This document shows, piece by piece, positions 45,652 to 53,757 of a DNA stretch of 64,000 nt. This stretch comes from Pyrinomonadaceae bacterium. GTDB lineage: Bacteria > Acidobacteriota > Blastocatellia > Pyrinomonadales > Pyrinomonadaceae. Within the stretch, counting starts at the first letter, position 1. Every line of letters begins with the position of its first letter. The notes below the pieces were generated by a model. The model ran no database searches. It was not told where the DNA came from and worked only from the letters and a program-made list of their open reading frames with translations. The stretch is taken from NCBI GenBank assembly GCA_028284415.1, contig JANQRU010000004.1, positions 310,001-374,000 of the forward strand, read 5' to 3'. The position numbers and the translations under genes were made by a program.

Positions 45652-47983
45652 TTTTTCTCGATTTATAACCTGCAATAATTGCTTGTCCTAATGCCAAACC
45701 ACCATCATTTGGTGGAACTTTGCTGTGTGTGAAAACTTCAAAATTGTTTTGGTTTAATAAATGCAAAGTCTTTTTCAGCAATGCGACATTTTGAAAACAT
45801 CCGCCACTCAAAGCGACTTTGTTTATATCAAAGCGTTTTTCCATTTCAACACTCAAATCCAAAATCAAATTTGCGACTGCATTGTGAAACTTTGCCGAGA
45901 TTGTCAAAACTGAATAGCCTTCTAAAACATCTCTGACAATTTCACGCACTAAATTTTTCCAATTAATTAAAATTGTATCACCATCTACCAAATCAAATTC
46001 GTATGATTCAGTTAAATCTTCATTCACTAAAGCCTCGAATTCAATCGCCGCTTGAGCTTCGTAAGTTATTTCCTGCCGAACATTCGTAATTGAAGCAATG
46101 GCATCGAAAAGCCTCCCGAAACTGCTTGTTGGAATTGTATTCAGATTATTTTCAAGTTGCTTTGCTAAAACATTTCGCTCGGTTTCGCTTGCTGTATTTA
46201 CACAAGCTAAATCTTCGTCCCAATTGACTCCTGCTTCCCGCAATAAACTCAAAGCGATTCGATACGGTCTCTTCACAGCCGAATCACCACCTGCCAGAGG
46301 AAAATATTCAAGATGAGCGATGCGTTCAAAACTTCCATAATCAGCAAGTAAAACTTCTCCGCCCCAAATTGCTTTATCATCACCAAATCCAGTTCCATCA
46401 AATGCAAAACCAATTACCTTTTCATTCTGCAAACCGTTTTCCGCCATCACCGAAGCAATATGTGCGTGATGATGTTGGACTTCGATTAGTTCTGCATCGA
46501 ACTTTTCAGCGTTTTTTCTCGCCCAGTTTGATGAGAGATAATTTGGATGTTTGTCGCAAGCAATAATCTTCGGTTCAACTCGAAACAGTGATTTCATTTG
46601 CTCAAACGATTTTTCAAAAGATTCCAGTGTTTCCAAGTTTTCCATATCGCCAATGTGTTGCGACATAAAAGCAAAGTTTTCTTTCGTCAAACAAAAAGTC
46701 GCTTTGAGTTCTCCACCGACAGCTAAAATATTTGGAACCTCAAAAGGCAATTCAACAGGAAAAGGGGCATAGCCACGTGAACGCCTAATTGGCAGAACGC
46801 TATTCGTAATTCGTAATTCGTAATTCGTAATTGACCTAACTACCGAGTCATCGCATTGAACATAGATTTCTCGGTCGTGTAACAAAAATGAATCTGCCAA
46901 GTTTGATAACTTTTCCAATGCTTCGTCGTTATCTTTTACAATAGGTTCGTTTGAAAAATTGCCCGAAGTCATTACCAAAACATCTAAATCTTTTTCAAAC
47001 AGCAAATAATGAAGCGGTGAATATGGAAGCATTACACCTAAGTATTGATTATTCGGTGCAACCAACTTGGAAAGTTCTTTTGTGTCTTTCTTTTTCAAAA
47101 GAACAATTGGGCGTTCCTTGCTCGTCAAAAGTTCTTGTTCGGAATTGCTCATTTCAATGAAACGTTTCGCCATTTCCAAATCTTTACACATCACAGCAAA
47201 GGGTTTATCAACTCTTCCCTTTCTAGTTCGCAAATTTTGCAAGGCGTCTTCATTTTTTGCATCGCAAGCAAGATGAAAACCACCGATGCCTTTAATTGCA
47301 ACTATTTTTCCATAAAGTAATTCTTCTGTCGTTTTTTTAATCGCTTCAAAATTCTCTGTGTCTCCGTGTTTCCGTGTCTCCGTGTCAACAAAAAAAACAC
47401 GAGGTCCACATTTTTCGCAAGCATTTGGTTGAGCATGAAAACGCCTGTCCAGTGGATTATCATATTCGCTCTGACAATCCGTACACATCTTAAATTCCCG
47501 CATTGTCGTGTTCGGGCGGTCATATGGAATTTCTTTCGTGATCGTAAAACGCGGTCCGCAATTTGTGCAGTTGATGAATGGATAGCGAAAGCGTCGGTCA
47601 TTTTCATCAAAAAGCTCACGCAGACAATCTTCGCAAACCGAAATATCAGGCGAGATCAAAGTAAAATCTGCGTCTTCGGTTTCACTTTCAAAAATCTCAA
47701 ACCTTTCGGAATTTTTAACTCCGATTTCAAATGAATTTATCTTCGTAACATGAGAAAGCGGCGGAGCATTTTCACGCAGATAGTTTTGAAAATCTCTCAA
47801 ACTATTTTCTTCGCCCTCAATCTCTATAAAAACGCCTCGACTTTCATTCCCAACAAAGCCCTTCAAACCAAACTTTTCCGCCGCACCAAAAACAAACGGA
47901 CGAAAGCCAACGCCCTGCACAATGCCCGAAATATCAAGGCGAAGACGTTTGATCTTTGTTTTATTGACAACAGCAGTTTGCAT
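45641..47983 (-). CDS. hypF: Carbamoyltransferase HypF, carrying two in-frame repeat insertions
   Basis: This protein has 780 residues from the ATG at 47983; an ATG 66 bp upstream would translate a repeat and is rejected. It has an acylphosphatase domain (about 10-95), two zinc fingers (CEDC..CTNC and CTDC..CEKC, about 105-190), a YrdC domain (about 215-400) and a Kae1-like C-terminal domain with VQHHHAHIA near 500. It makes carbamoyl-AMP and transfers the group to HypE. Compared with usual HypF sequences it has extra residues TETRKHGDTEN near 204 and NYELRITNS near 389. Both are encoded by short tandem repeats, at domain boundaries or loops, and keep the reading frame. Confidence 0.94.
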   Translation of the reverse strand: MQTAVVNKTKIKRLRLDISGIVQGVGFRPFVFGAAEKFGLKGFVGNESRGVFIEIEGEENSLRDFQNYLRENAPPLSHVTKINSFEIGVKNSERFEIFESETEDADFTLISPDISVCEDCLRELFDENDRRFRYPFINCTNCGPRFTITKEIPYDRPNTTMREFKMCTDCQSEYDNPLDRRFHAQPNACEKCGPRVFFVDTETRKHGDTENFEAIKKTTEELLYGKIVAIKGIGGFHLACDAKNEDALQNLRTRKGRVDKPFAVMCKDLEMAKRFIEMSNSEQELLTSKERPIVLLKKKDTKELSKLVAPNNQYLGVMLPYSPLHYLLFEKDLDVLVMTSGNFSNEPIVKDNDEALEKLSNLADSFLLHDREIYVQCDDSVVRSITNYELRITNSVLPIRRSRGYAPFPVELPFEVPNILAVGGELKATFCLTKENFAFMSQHIGDMENLETLESFEKSFEQMKSLFRVEPKIIACDKHPNYLSSNWARKNAEKFDAELIEVQHHHAHIASVMAENGLQNEKVIGFAFDGTGFGDDKAIWGGEVLLADYGSFERIAHLEYFPLAGGDSAVKRPYRIALSLLREAGVNWDEDLACVNTASETERNVLAKQLENNLNTIPTSSFGRLFDAIASITNVRQEITYEAQAAIEFEALVNEDLTESYEFDLVDGDTILINWKNLVREIVRDVLEGYSVLTISAKFHNAVANLILDLSVEMEKRFDINKVALSGGCFQNVALLKKTLHLLNQNNFEVFTHSKVPPNDGGLALGQAIIAGYKSRKKSV
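46802..46832. repeat. 7-bp tandem repeat inside hypF
   Basis: Four copies of ATTCGTA (plus strand, 46802-46829) followed by ATT. Read on the minus strand, the 7-bp unit gives a seven-residue period that begins TNYELRI. It sits between SVVRSI and VLPIRRSRG of HypF, where other HypF proteins have a short loop. Confidence 0.85.
47354..47385. repeat. 8-bp tandem repeat inside hypF
   Basis: Four near-identical 8-bp units of (C/T)TCCGTGT type (plus strand; minus strand ACACGGA(G/A)). They encode DTETRKHGDTE between the second zinc finger and the YrdC domain of HypF. Confidence 0.85.
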
Positions 47984-47990
47984 ATTTTTT

Positions 47991-48059
47991 ACCGCAAAGA
48001 TCGTTAAGGACGCGAAGGAATTAAAATAAAAACTTTGCGTCCTTAGCAACCTTTGCGGT
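47991..48059. repeat. Palindromic repeat between the NHL-protein gene and hypF
   Basis: Arms beginning ACCGCAAAG and ending CTTTGCGGT enclose further CGTTAAGGACGC and GCGTCCTTAGC segments, so the whole 69 bp can fold into an interrupted hairpin. It touches the stop codon of the NHL gene and ends just before the hypF start, so it is the entire intergenic region. Confidence 0.75.
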
Positions 48060-49222
48060 TATATTTCCTTTTCAATTTGCCAAATCATTACGCGATTATT
48101 TCCCGAATCGGCAACAGCCAATGTTCCTTTGTGCAGATGGATTCCGTAAACCCAGCAGAGCGTATCGCGTTCGACCATTTTCCAACGGTTTTCTCCATTT
48201 TCGTCGAAGTTTGGCTGTCCGATGACAGCATCGGCAGGGCGAAACGCTCCGCTTGTCGGTAAACCTTTATAAAATAAAACTCGATTGTTTGCCGTGTCGG
48301 CAACTGCTAATAAATCATCTTCAACAGCAATTGAATACGGAAAACGAAAACGCGAAGCACCTTGTTTTATGTATGGAAATTCGCCGTTTTTTATAAAATC
48401 TTCCTGCCCTAAAACGACTTCTGCTTTGCGGTCGGAATTTAATTCGCCATTCCAACCTAAAACGCGATGGTTTCCGGCATCGGCGAAATATATGTGTTTT
48501 TCATTTCCAGCAAGTTCGTGAACCCAACGGAAACTCTTCTCATCGGATTTTTGCTCTAAACCACGATTTTCTAAACTCGTTTCAAAATCATCTTGCCCGA
48601 TCACAAAATCAGCGGGTTGATTAGCGTCGGGAATTCCAAACCATCCCAAAACGCGGCGATTTCCCGTGTCAGCGACATAAAATTTTCCGTCAATGTAATT
48701 TAATCCATAGCACCAGTAAAGCGATTCGGCGGAGCATTTTTCGTTGCCGCGATTTTTTTCGATTCCGTTCAAATCCGCTTGTCCGATGGCGTAATCGGGT
48801 TTTTGAAAATTCTCGGTTGGCATCTCATTCCAAACCAAAATTCGATGATGCCAACTGTCGGCTAAGAAAAGTTTTCCTTCGATAATCTTTACACCTGTTG
48901 GAAGATGAAAACCTCTTTCGGAGTCTGTGTTTTTGGCTCTCGCTCCTTCGGTTTCAAAATCTTTTTGCCCAAGCACAATGTCAGCGGGAGTTTCGTCCGT
49001 TTCGGGAATGCCTTTCCAGATCAAAACACGATGATTTCCCGAATCCGACGCAACCAGATAATCGTCATTCAAAAAAACTCCACGCGGAGCATACAACGTT
49101 GTTTTGGAAGGCTTTGCTTCGGGCAGAGCGATACCGAATGGGGATTTTGCCCCAAGCCAAGTTTTTGGCTGGAATTTCAAATTCAAAATTTCAGATTCTG
49201 GATTTTGTTTTGTTGCTGTCAT
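48059..49222 (-). CDS. NHL-repeat protein of the group 2a hydrogenase locus
   Basis: This 387-residue protein has no signal peptide or membrane segment. It is built of six or so beta-propeller blades of NHL type, each with a VLGQ.DF or IGQADL turn and a DSGNHRVLIW or DTGNRRVLGW strand. NHL proteins occur in group 2a hydrogenase operons of several phyla (known context), but their role is unclear; binding to a protein partner is likely. It is read between the NifU-Rieske gene and hypF. It contains no internal stop or frameshift. Confidence 0.85.
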   Translation of the reverse strand: MTATKQNPESEILNLKFQPKTWLGAKSPFGIALPEAKPSKTTLYAPRGVFLNDDYLVASDSGNHRVLIWKGIPETDETPADIVLGQKDFETEGARAKNTDSERGFHLPTGVKIIEGKLFLADSWHHRILVWNEMPTENFQKPDYAIGQADLNGIEKNRGNEKCSAESLYWCYGLNYIDGKFYVADTGNRRVLGWFGIPDANQPADFVIGQDDFETSLENRGLEQKSDEKSFRWVHELAGNEKHIYFADAGNHRVLGWNGELNSDRKAEVVLGQEDFIKNGEFPYIKQGASRFRFPYSIAVEDDLLAVADTANNRVLFYKGLPTSGAFRPADAVIGQPNFDENGENRWKMVERDTLCWVYGIHLHKGTLAVADSGNNRVMIWQIEKEI

Positions 49223-49232
49223 TGTTCCGTAA

Positions 49233-49306
49233 CAGAAGCCCGCACGTAAGTAAGGGCGGAGAATCTTATATTTTCAATTTCACCCTTCCTCACGGTCGGG
49301 TTTCTG
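49233..49306. repeat. REP-like palindrome family A, copy 1
   Basis: Seventy-four base pairs with ends CAGAAGCCCGCACGTAAGT and ACGGTCGGGTTTCTG. Its reverse complement matches copy 2 at 63308-63376 over both arms, with the same segment AGGGCGG and a variable middle. It lies between the NHL and NifU-Rieske genes. Confidence 0.85.
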
Positions 49307-49309
49307 CCA

Positions 49310-50170
49310 CTAATTCGGTCTTACTAAAATTTTTCCATCTTCGACTCTAAGCGGAAAAACTTCGAGTTGTGCCTGCGGAGCAGTAATACATTCACCACTC
49401 GTTGCATCGAATTTGAAACCGTGTCCGGCACAAGTGATTAGGTTTTCGTCCGAATCGAACATTCCCGTATCGAGTGGCAAGCCTTGATGCGGGCATTCAT
49501 TGCGATAAGCACTCAAGTTGTTATTAATATTGATAAGCAAAATGTTCGCTTCGTCGGTCTGGAAACATTTCATTTTGCCTTCGGGCAATTCTTCGGTGCT
49601 CAATGTTTCGATCCAGCCCTTTGATTTGCTTTTGTCTAACGATTCGATCTGAATCAAGCCGGGCGAAGGTTCGTTTGGCACGACCTCGACGTTTGTTACT
49701 TCGGGAATGTTTTCGACGAGTGCTTCTTCGACCCCTTCACGCAGAGTTACGGCGGATTGCGAACAGCCATTGCAAGAGCCTAAAAGTCGCACGAATGCTG
49801 TGCCTTCTTCAAATTTTACAAACTCGACATCGCCACCGTGCGATTGCATATAGGGTTTTACAAAATCAAGCACTTGCAGAATTTTTGAGCCGATGTCTTG
49901 CTTGATAATGCCGTGAACTGTAAATAGCGAACGAACGCTTTGCTCTTCCAGCAATTCAAACAAAAGTTCTTTGCCGCGTTCGTCGGCTTTGAGTTTTTGG
50001 ACGATCTTGACGAGTCCGAATTTATTAAAATCTTCAATGGCGGTTTTCAAACCCAACGCGTGCATCTTGGCATCAGCATCTTCTAATTTGTTGACATTTT
50101 CCAGAGCCTTATCAATTCTGGCGGCAATGTCTTCGAAAGATTCTTCCTTTAATTCTGTTTTGGTTGTCAT
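49310..50170 (-). CDS. hucE: NifU-domain and Rieske-domain iron-sulfur protein (HucE-like)
   Basis: This protein has 286 residues from the ATG at 50170. It has a helical N-terminal part (about 10-95), a NifU C-terminal-type domain (about 100-167) with C133 and C136 (CNGC), and a Rieske [2Fe-2S] domain (about 190-286) with C226, H228 (CPH) and C247, H250 (CAGH). Proteins with this unusual domain pair are encoded with group 2a and 1h hydrogenases and have been proposed to pass electrons from the hydrogenase towards the respiratory chain. The name HucE follows that context. It precedes the NHL gene by 87 bp. Confidence 0.88.
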   Translation of the reverse strand: MTTKTELKEESFEDIAARIDKALENVNKLEDADAKMHALGLKTAIEDFNKFGLVKIVQKLKADERGKELLFELLEEQSVRSLFTVHGIIKQDIGSKILQVLDFVKPYMQSHGGDVEFVKFEEGTAFVRLLGSCNGCSQSAVTLREGVEEALVENIPEVTNVEVVPNEPSPGLIQIESLDKSKSKGWIETLSTEELPEGKMKCFQTDEANILLININNNLSAYRNECPHQGLPLDTGMFDSDENLITCAGHGFKFDATSGECITAPQAQLEVFPLRVEDGKILVRPN

Positions 50171-50199
50171 AATATTTGCCAAGTATTTTTATCAATTGT

Positions 50200-50378
50200 C
50201 ACTAGCTTTAGCTAGTGGTCTAAGTTATGTGATCTGCTGACTTTAGTCGAATAAAATTATTTGGCTTTAATCCTTATCTAGCTTGAGTTAAAAGCTATTT
50301 GGATGATTGATTATTTTAAAGATTTCGGCTAAAGCCGATTGTCTTTTTCAAACGTAATCCACTAGCTGAAGCTAGTGG
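50200..50378. repeat. Cluster of small (G/A)(G/A)CTAAAG(C/T)C-type palindromes
   Basis: A 217-bp gap between genes contains five small hairpins with related stems: CACTAGCT/AGCTAGTG (50200-50217), GACTTTAGTC (50239-50248), TAGCTT/AAGCTA (50279-50297), TCGGCTAAAGCCGA (50325-50338) and CCACTAGCT/AGCTAGTGG (50359-50378). All have a CT-TA or CTAAAG core. No ORF or promoter boxes are convincing here. Confidence 0.7.
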
Positions 50379-50399
50379 CAAGCTATACTAATATTGCTT

Positions 50400-50762
50400 T
50401 TAAACCCCAAATCCAACCGAACGATCAAGCGATTCGATTGTTTTATTTTTCAACAAATCAGCGAAAGCTTTGTGTGCCATTTTTTGCAAAACCTGCTCGA
50501 CCTTTCCGTTTTCTTCTATTTCAATATCACGTTTTTCGAGTGCCGAAAGTATAAAACACGCTCCGCCTGTGTTGTTGAAAAGAAAATCTTCAAATAAATG
50601 CTCGACGTATTGATCGAGCCAGATTCCTTCGCCGTTTGCATCTTCTTTTAATTGCTTCAGAGCGTTTTCCGCTCCGGCACATCTTTGCACAATTCGTTCG
50701 GAGAAACGCTCGACGGCAGTCGCTAAAAAGAAATCAAATTGTTGTCTTGCGTAAAGTTCCAT
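50400..50762 (-). CDS. Small conserved hypothetical protein of the hydrogenase locus
   Basis: This protein has 120 residues from the ATG at 50762; the frame extends 36 bp further upstream into a repeat. It is all-helical by inspection, acidic and soluble (MELYARQQFDFFLATAVERF), with single cysteines at about 28 and 69. No family is recognised. It lies between the TPR and NifU-Rieske genes in the same orientation, which suggests a role in the group 2a system. Confidence 0.6.
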   Translation of the reverse strand: MELYARQQFDFFLATAVERFSERIVQRCAGAENALKQLKEDANGEGIWLDQYVEHLFEDFLFNNTGGACFILSALEKRDIEIEENGKVEQVLQKMAHKAFADLLKNKTIESLDRSVGFGV

Positions 50763-50773
50763 TATTTTTGCCT

Positions 50774-50886
50774 GCCCACGAATAGTACGAATCTGCACGA
50801 ATAAAAGAAAATAAATATCCCACTAGATAAAAACAGATTACAAAAATGCTTTTTATTATTCGTGCTCATTTGTGTTATTCGTGGGC
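50774..50886. repeat. Palindromic repeat, CCCACGAAT family, copy 2
   Basis: A 113-bp element between two hydrogenase-locus genes with GCCCACGAAT and ATTCGTGGGC ends. Its inner units CTGCACGAATAA and TTATTCGTGCTCAT can pair. It shares the end sequences and ACGAAT spacing with copies 1 and 3. Confidence 0.75.
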
Positions 50887-50907
50887 AAAAACTCTTTCCT
50901 TCCATTT

Positions 50908-52140
50908 TTAAGTTCCCGCCGCTTTTTCTTTGTTCTCTTTTTGTTGTGATTCTATTTCATTTAAAACATCATCAATTGATTTAGCGGATTCCGTTTCTCC
51001 GTTTTTTTCAAATAATTCTTTTGCCTCAATTAGTTTTGGCAGAGCGTGCTCGAAAATTCCCAAGTGTGCTAATGCGTTTCCTTGGTTTGATAAAAGTCTG
51101 GCGTAGCCGATCGGGTTTTTGCTCTTTTTTCGCACCTGCAAAATTTCCTCGTATAATTCCACAGCTTCCATCAGATTTTCTTCAATGTGCTTGGAAGGCA
51201 AGTATTGCAATGCGTTGGCTAAATTTAGCTGGGCGGATTGCCAACCCTCGGGATTGGTTTCGAGTGTCCAAATCTTCAAAACCTCACGCAAAGATTGGAC
51301 GGCAATTCCGACGCGAAGTTGATCGCTTGCTTCCTGCATCGGCATCGAAAGGTAGCCTAAAGCCAAGTTGTTTTGTGTCAGAGCAAATTGCTGTGGAAAT
51401 TGTTCGGGTTTGAAATAATTTAAGGATTCCTGATAACAACGCACGGCTTCGAGAATTGCTCCGCGTTGTCCGTTTGAAAGTTCCTGAAAGCAGATTCCTA
51501 AATTCAAATTTGTCGAAGCTTTTTCAAATTCAAGCTCACTGTTTTTCAAACCATCAATCGCACGCTTGTAGAACATCAAAGCATTCGCACTCGCACCTTG
51601 GTGTTGATGGAGTGTTTCACCCAAATTCATATTTATTTGAGCAGCAAGAACAGGCGAAGAATTTTTCGCCGCATCCGCCGCCTTTTGCATCGTTTCGACC
51701 GCTTTCTGTGGTTGACCTGTTTCCATATGATATGTCGCTTGCGTTAACAAAACCGTTGCGGCAATTTCTTCCGTGCAGTTTTCTTCGCTCGGCGGTTTGG
51801 AAAGCAAATTTAAGGTAAAGGCAACAACATCGAGAAGCACTTCCAGTTCACCCGAAAATTCTTGTTTTAATTCTTTATAAACATTTGAATTTGGTTCTAG
51901 CACGAAGCGATTGAATTTGGTTTCGGCGGAATCATCGTTTGGCAAATTTTCCAATGCCGTTTCCGTATCTTCTTCGATGGCGGCAACATAAAACTTTAAT
52001 GCGTCAACTTCTCTCGCAGTTGAATAAATGCCCTTCACCAAATCTTTGTAAGCTGTTGTGTCTTTTACACTTTCAGGCAAAAGCAAATAATTTGCAGGGT
52101 GCGGGAAAATTCCGATTGGTTGTGGTCTTAATCTAATCAT
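50908..52140 (-). CDS. TPR-repeat protein of the group 2a hydrogenase locus
   Basis: A 410-residue soluble protein. About residues 130-395 are tetratricopeptide repeats (QPQKAVETMQKAADAAK, LGETLHQHQGASANALMFYKRA, ALAHLGIFEHALPKLIEAKELF). The N-terminal part has IRLRPQPIGIFPHPANYLLLPES and no recognised fold. TPR proteins are found in group 2a hydrogenase operons elsewhere (known context) and probably help assembly or complex contacts. It ends shortly before the palindromic repeat and follows three small unknown genes. Confidence 0.78.
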   Translation of the reverse strand: MIRLRPQPIGIFPHPANYLLLPESVKDTTAYKDLVKGIYSTAREVDALKFYVAAIEEDTETALENLPNDDSAETKFNRFVLEPNSNVYKELKQEFSGELEVLLDVVAFTLNLLSKPPSEENCTEEIAATVLLTQATYHMETGQPQKAVETMQKAADAAKNSSPVLAAQINMNLGETLHQHQGASANALMFYKRAIDGLKNSELEFEKASTNLNLGICFQELSNGQRGAILEAVRCYQESLNYFKPEQFPQQFALTQNNLALGYLSMPMQEASDQLRVGIAVQSLREVLKIWTLETNPEGWQSAQLNLANALQYLPSKHIEENLMEAVELYEEILQVRKKSKNPIGYARLLSNQGNALAHLGIFEHALPKLIEAKELFEKNGETESAKSIDDVLNEIESQQKENKEKAAGT

Positions 52141-52151
52141 ATTTTTCTTGT

Positions 52152-52643
52152 TTATATTGATTCATCTAAATGCTCATCCCAAATTTTTGCACCTTGTTCG
52201 TGTTCACTAACACCTTTAAAAAAAGTTCTCAACATTTCCGATAAATTAAAATCTTCACAATTATCCCATTGTAATAATTTAGGTTTGTGGACTTTGAATT
52301 CGCCCGAATCTTTTGGAGAAAATGGCAGTGCCAATAAAACCTTTGATTGTGGTGAAAAATAAGCTTTGATTTGAATTACAATTGTATCCGTCTTTTTTTC
52401 GTTTATTGGAATTAATCCTTCATAAAGCAATACTGCATCATTTGCATCCATCTCATTTGATTCAAGCTTTTTCTTTCCAAAATTAACTGATTCTTCAAGG
52501 TCATCATTTATGGTCAAACGCTCCATATGTTTTTCACTTGAATTATTTATATAAGCTAATATAGGAACTAATATTTCATCATCATAAACACACCAAATAG
52601 CATGTGCGGCAAAGAAACCTGCCAACTTAAATGCGTTTAACAT
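52152..52643 (-). CDS. Conserved hypothetical protein, 163 residues
   Basis: A soluble protein of mixed alpha/beta character that I cannot assign. It opens with LNAFKLAGFFAAHAIWCVYD and has an acidic middle (DLEESVNFGKKKLESNEMDANDAVLLYEG). It lies between the 74-residue gene (5-bp gap) and the TPR gene (11-bp gap), so it belongs to the group 2a operon. The compact spacing suggests co-expression with hucSL. No metal-binding motif is evident. Confidence 0.65.
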   Translation of the reverse strand: MLNAFKLAGFFAAHAIWCVYDDEILVPILAYINNSSEKHMERLTINDDLEESVNFGKKKLESNEMDANDAVLLYEGLIPINEKKTDTIVIQIKAYFSPQSKVLLALPFSPKDSGEFKVHKPKLLQWDNCEDFNLSEMLRTFFKGVSEHEQGAKIWDEHLDESI

Positions 52644-52648
52644 AAATT

Positions 52649-52873
52649 TTAATCTAATCTAAAATTCTTAAAATTGTCTTCTCTTTCGGCAGCACGTTTT
52701 ATTAAACCGGCGGCGATTTCGGCTTTTCGTTTTGATGAATATTCTTGGATTCGATGCTCTACCGAACTTTCCGTGTCGCCAACTTCGAGATAAACCACCC
52801 AGCGTCCGCTTTCGTTTTTGACTTCGGTGCGAACGTATTTTTCCTCGATGATCGTTTTTCGTTCGTCATTCAT
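52649..52873 (-). CDS. Conserved hypothetical protein, 74 residues
   Basis: A small soluble, charged protein: an N-terminal beta part (KYVRTEVKNESGRWVVYLEVGD) and a C-terminal helix (KRKAEIAAGLIKRAAERE). It overlaps the upstream 98-residue gene by 8 bp, so translation is coupled. Function unknown. It is one of three adjacent unknowns between the hydrogenase protease and the TPR protein. Confidence 0.65.
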   Translation of the reverse strand: MNDERKTIIEEKYVRTEVKNESGRWVVYLEVGDTESSVEHRIQEYSSKRKAEIAAGLIKRAAEREDNFKNFRLD

Positions 52874-53162
52874 CTGTCGGGTTTTGAAAATCTATCCGCA
52901 TCGCACCGTTTTCGGCATCCCAATTTGCGTTAAAGGTTCCCGATTTATGGTCATCGGGCAATGCTTCCCAAACCAAAACACTTCTGTCGCCTTGCAGATT
53001 TCTCTGTTTCATCATCAAACCGCCCGAAGCCGAACTCATAATCGGCAAAATCCAAAGTTCTTCTTCCCGAACCATCGCAACGCAGGCGTCTTCGGGGAAA
53101 TATTCAGCGGCTATCTCCGATGGCAAAATCAAATAACCGCGTGATGTTATTTCAAGTTGCAT
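52866..53162 (-). CDS. Conserved hypothetical protein, 98 residues
   Basis: A small protein rich in beta structure, with an LWILPI strand, SASGGLMMKQRN turn and a DFQNPTDE tail. It overlaps the maturation protease gene by 11 bp. No family is recognised, but its fixed place between protease and TPR gene suggests a dedicated accessory role in group 2a hydrogenase production. Confidence 0.65.
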   Translation of the reverse strand: MQLEITSRGYLILPSEIAAEYFPEDACVAMVREEELWILPIMSSASGGLMMKQRNLQGDRSVLVWEALPDDHKSGTFNANWDAENGAMRIDFQNPTDE

Positions 53163-53652
53163 TTGCTTTTACACTCGTTGTATTTTCACCCAATTCTTTG
53201 ATCAAACGATGAGCTAGTTTTTCCATTGATTCTTTAACCTTCGGCGATAAATTTTCGCCAAAATCGGTATTTTCCGCTTCAATCAAATAAACCGTTATGT
53301 CATTTGGGTATTCGTCTTTCAAAAGCCAACGCCCGAAAGAAAGTGCATTATCCCAACGGAAATTGTGCGTGTGTATATCAGTCAAAGGTGGTAAATCTTC
53401 TAATTCTTCACCGGGAACTTTGTAAACTGTTCCCGCTTCTTCACCCGTTTTGCAAGCATCAATGATTATAACTCTATCTTTCCCACGCATCTGAAACGCC
53501 ACGTCCATTCCGGCAGTCCCGCCATCCACGCAAAAGACATTTTCAGGCAAGCCAATCTCCCACATACGACGAATCAAGATCGGTCCGACCGCATCATCCG
53601 CTCTAAGCAGATTTCCGCAACCGATTATCAAAGTTTTTTCGTTTTCAGCCAT
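53152..53652 (-). CDS. hucD: Hydrogenase maturation endopeptidase for the group 2a enzyme
   Basis: This 166-residue protein has the HupD/HybD fold: IIGCGNLLRADDAVG near the N terminus with the first Asp/Glu nickel ligand, IIDACKTG near 66, and HTHNFRW near 96. It removes the C-terminal extension of the large subunit after nickel insertion. It is separated from hucL by a strong hairpin (53676-53726) and overlaps the next small gene. The symbol is by position only. Confidence 0.88.
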   Translation of the reverse strand: MAENEKTLIIGCGNLLRADDAVGPILIRRMWEIGLPENVFCVDGGTAGMDVAFQMRGKDRVIIIDACKTGEEAGTVYKVPGEELEDLPPLTDIHTHNFRWDNALSFGRWLLKDEYPNDITVYLIEAENTDFGENLSPKVKESMEKLAHRLIKELGENTTSVKANAT

Positions 53653-53675
53653 TATAAACTATTTTGAAGACTAAA

Positions 53676-53726
53676 TTGCGACTGGAAAGTTCTGTTAAAT
53701 AACCCCCTTGAACTTTCCAATCGCAA
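53676..53726 (-). terminator. Strong intercistronic hairpin between hucL and the protease gene
   Basis: Arms of 17 bp (53676-53692 with 53710-53726) pair with a single wobble, around a 17-base loop. It lies 31 bp after the hucL stop and 23 bp before the protease start. No long T tract follows, so partial termination or mRNA protection of hucSL is more likely than full termination. Confidence 0.6.
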
Positions 53727-53757
53727 ATTGGAGACAAAATTTATGGTTTCATGTTTA

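Noticed and set aside
47984..48049. Upstream ATG of hypF adding 22 residues
   Set aside because: The added residues translate the palindromic repeat at 47991-48059; HypF proteins begin close to the acylphosphatase domain, which fits the ATG at 47983.
45195..50886. Possible CRISPR array formed by the repeats in the hydrogenase region
   Set aside because: The repeats are palindromic, differ in family and length, and are scattered between genes, not regularly spaced with unique spacers; no cas genes are present.
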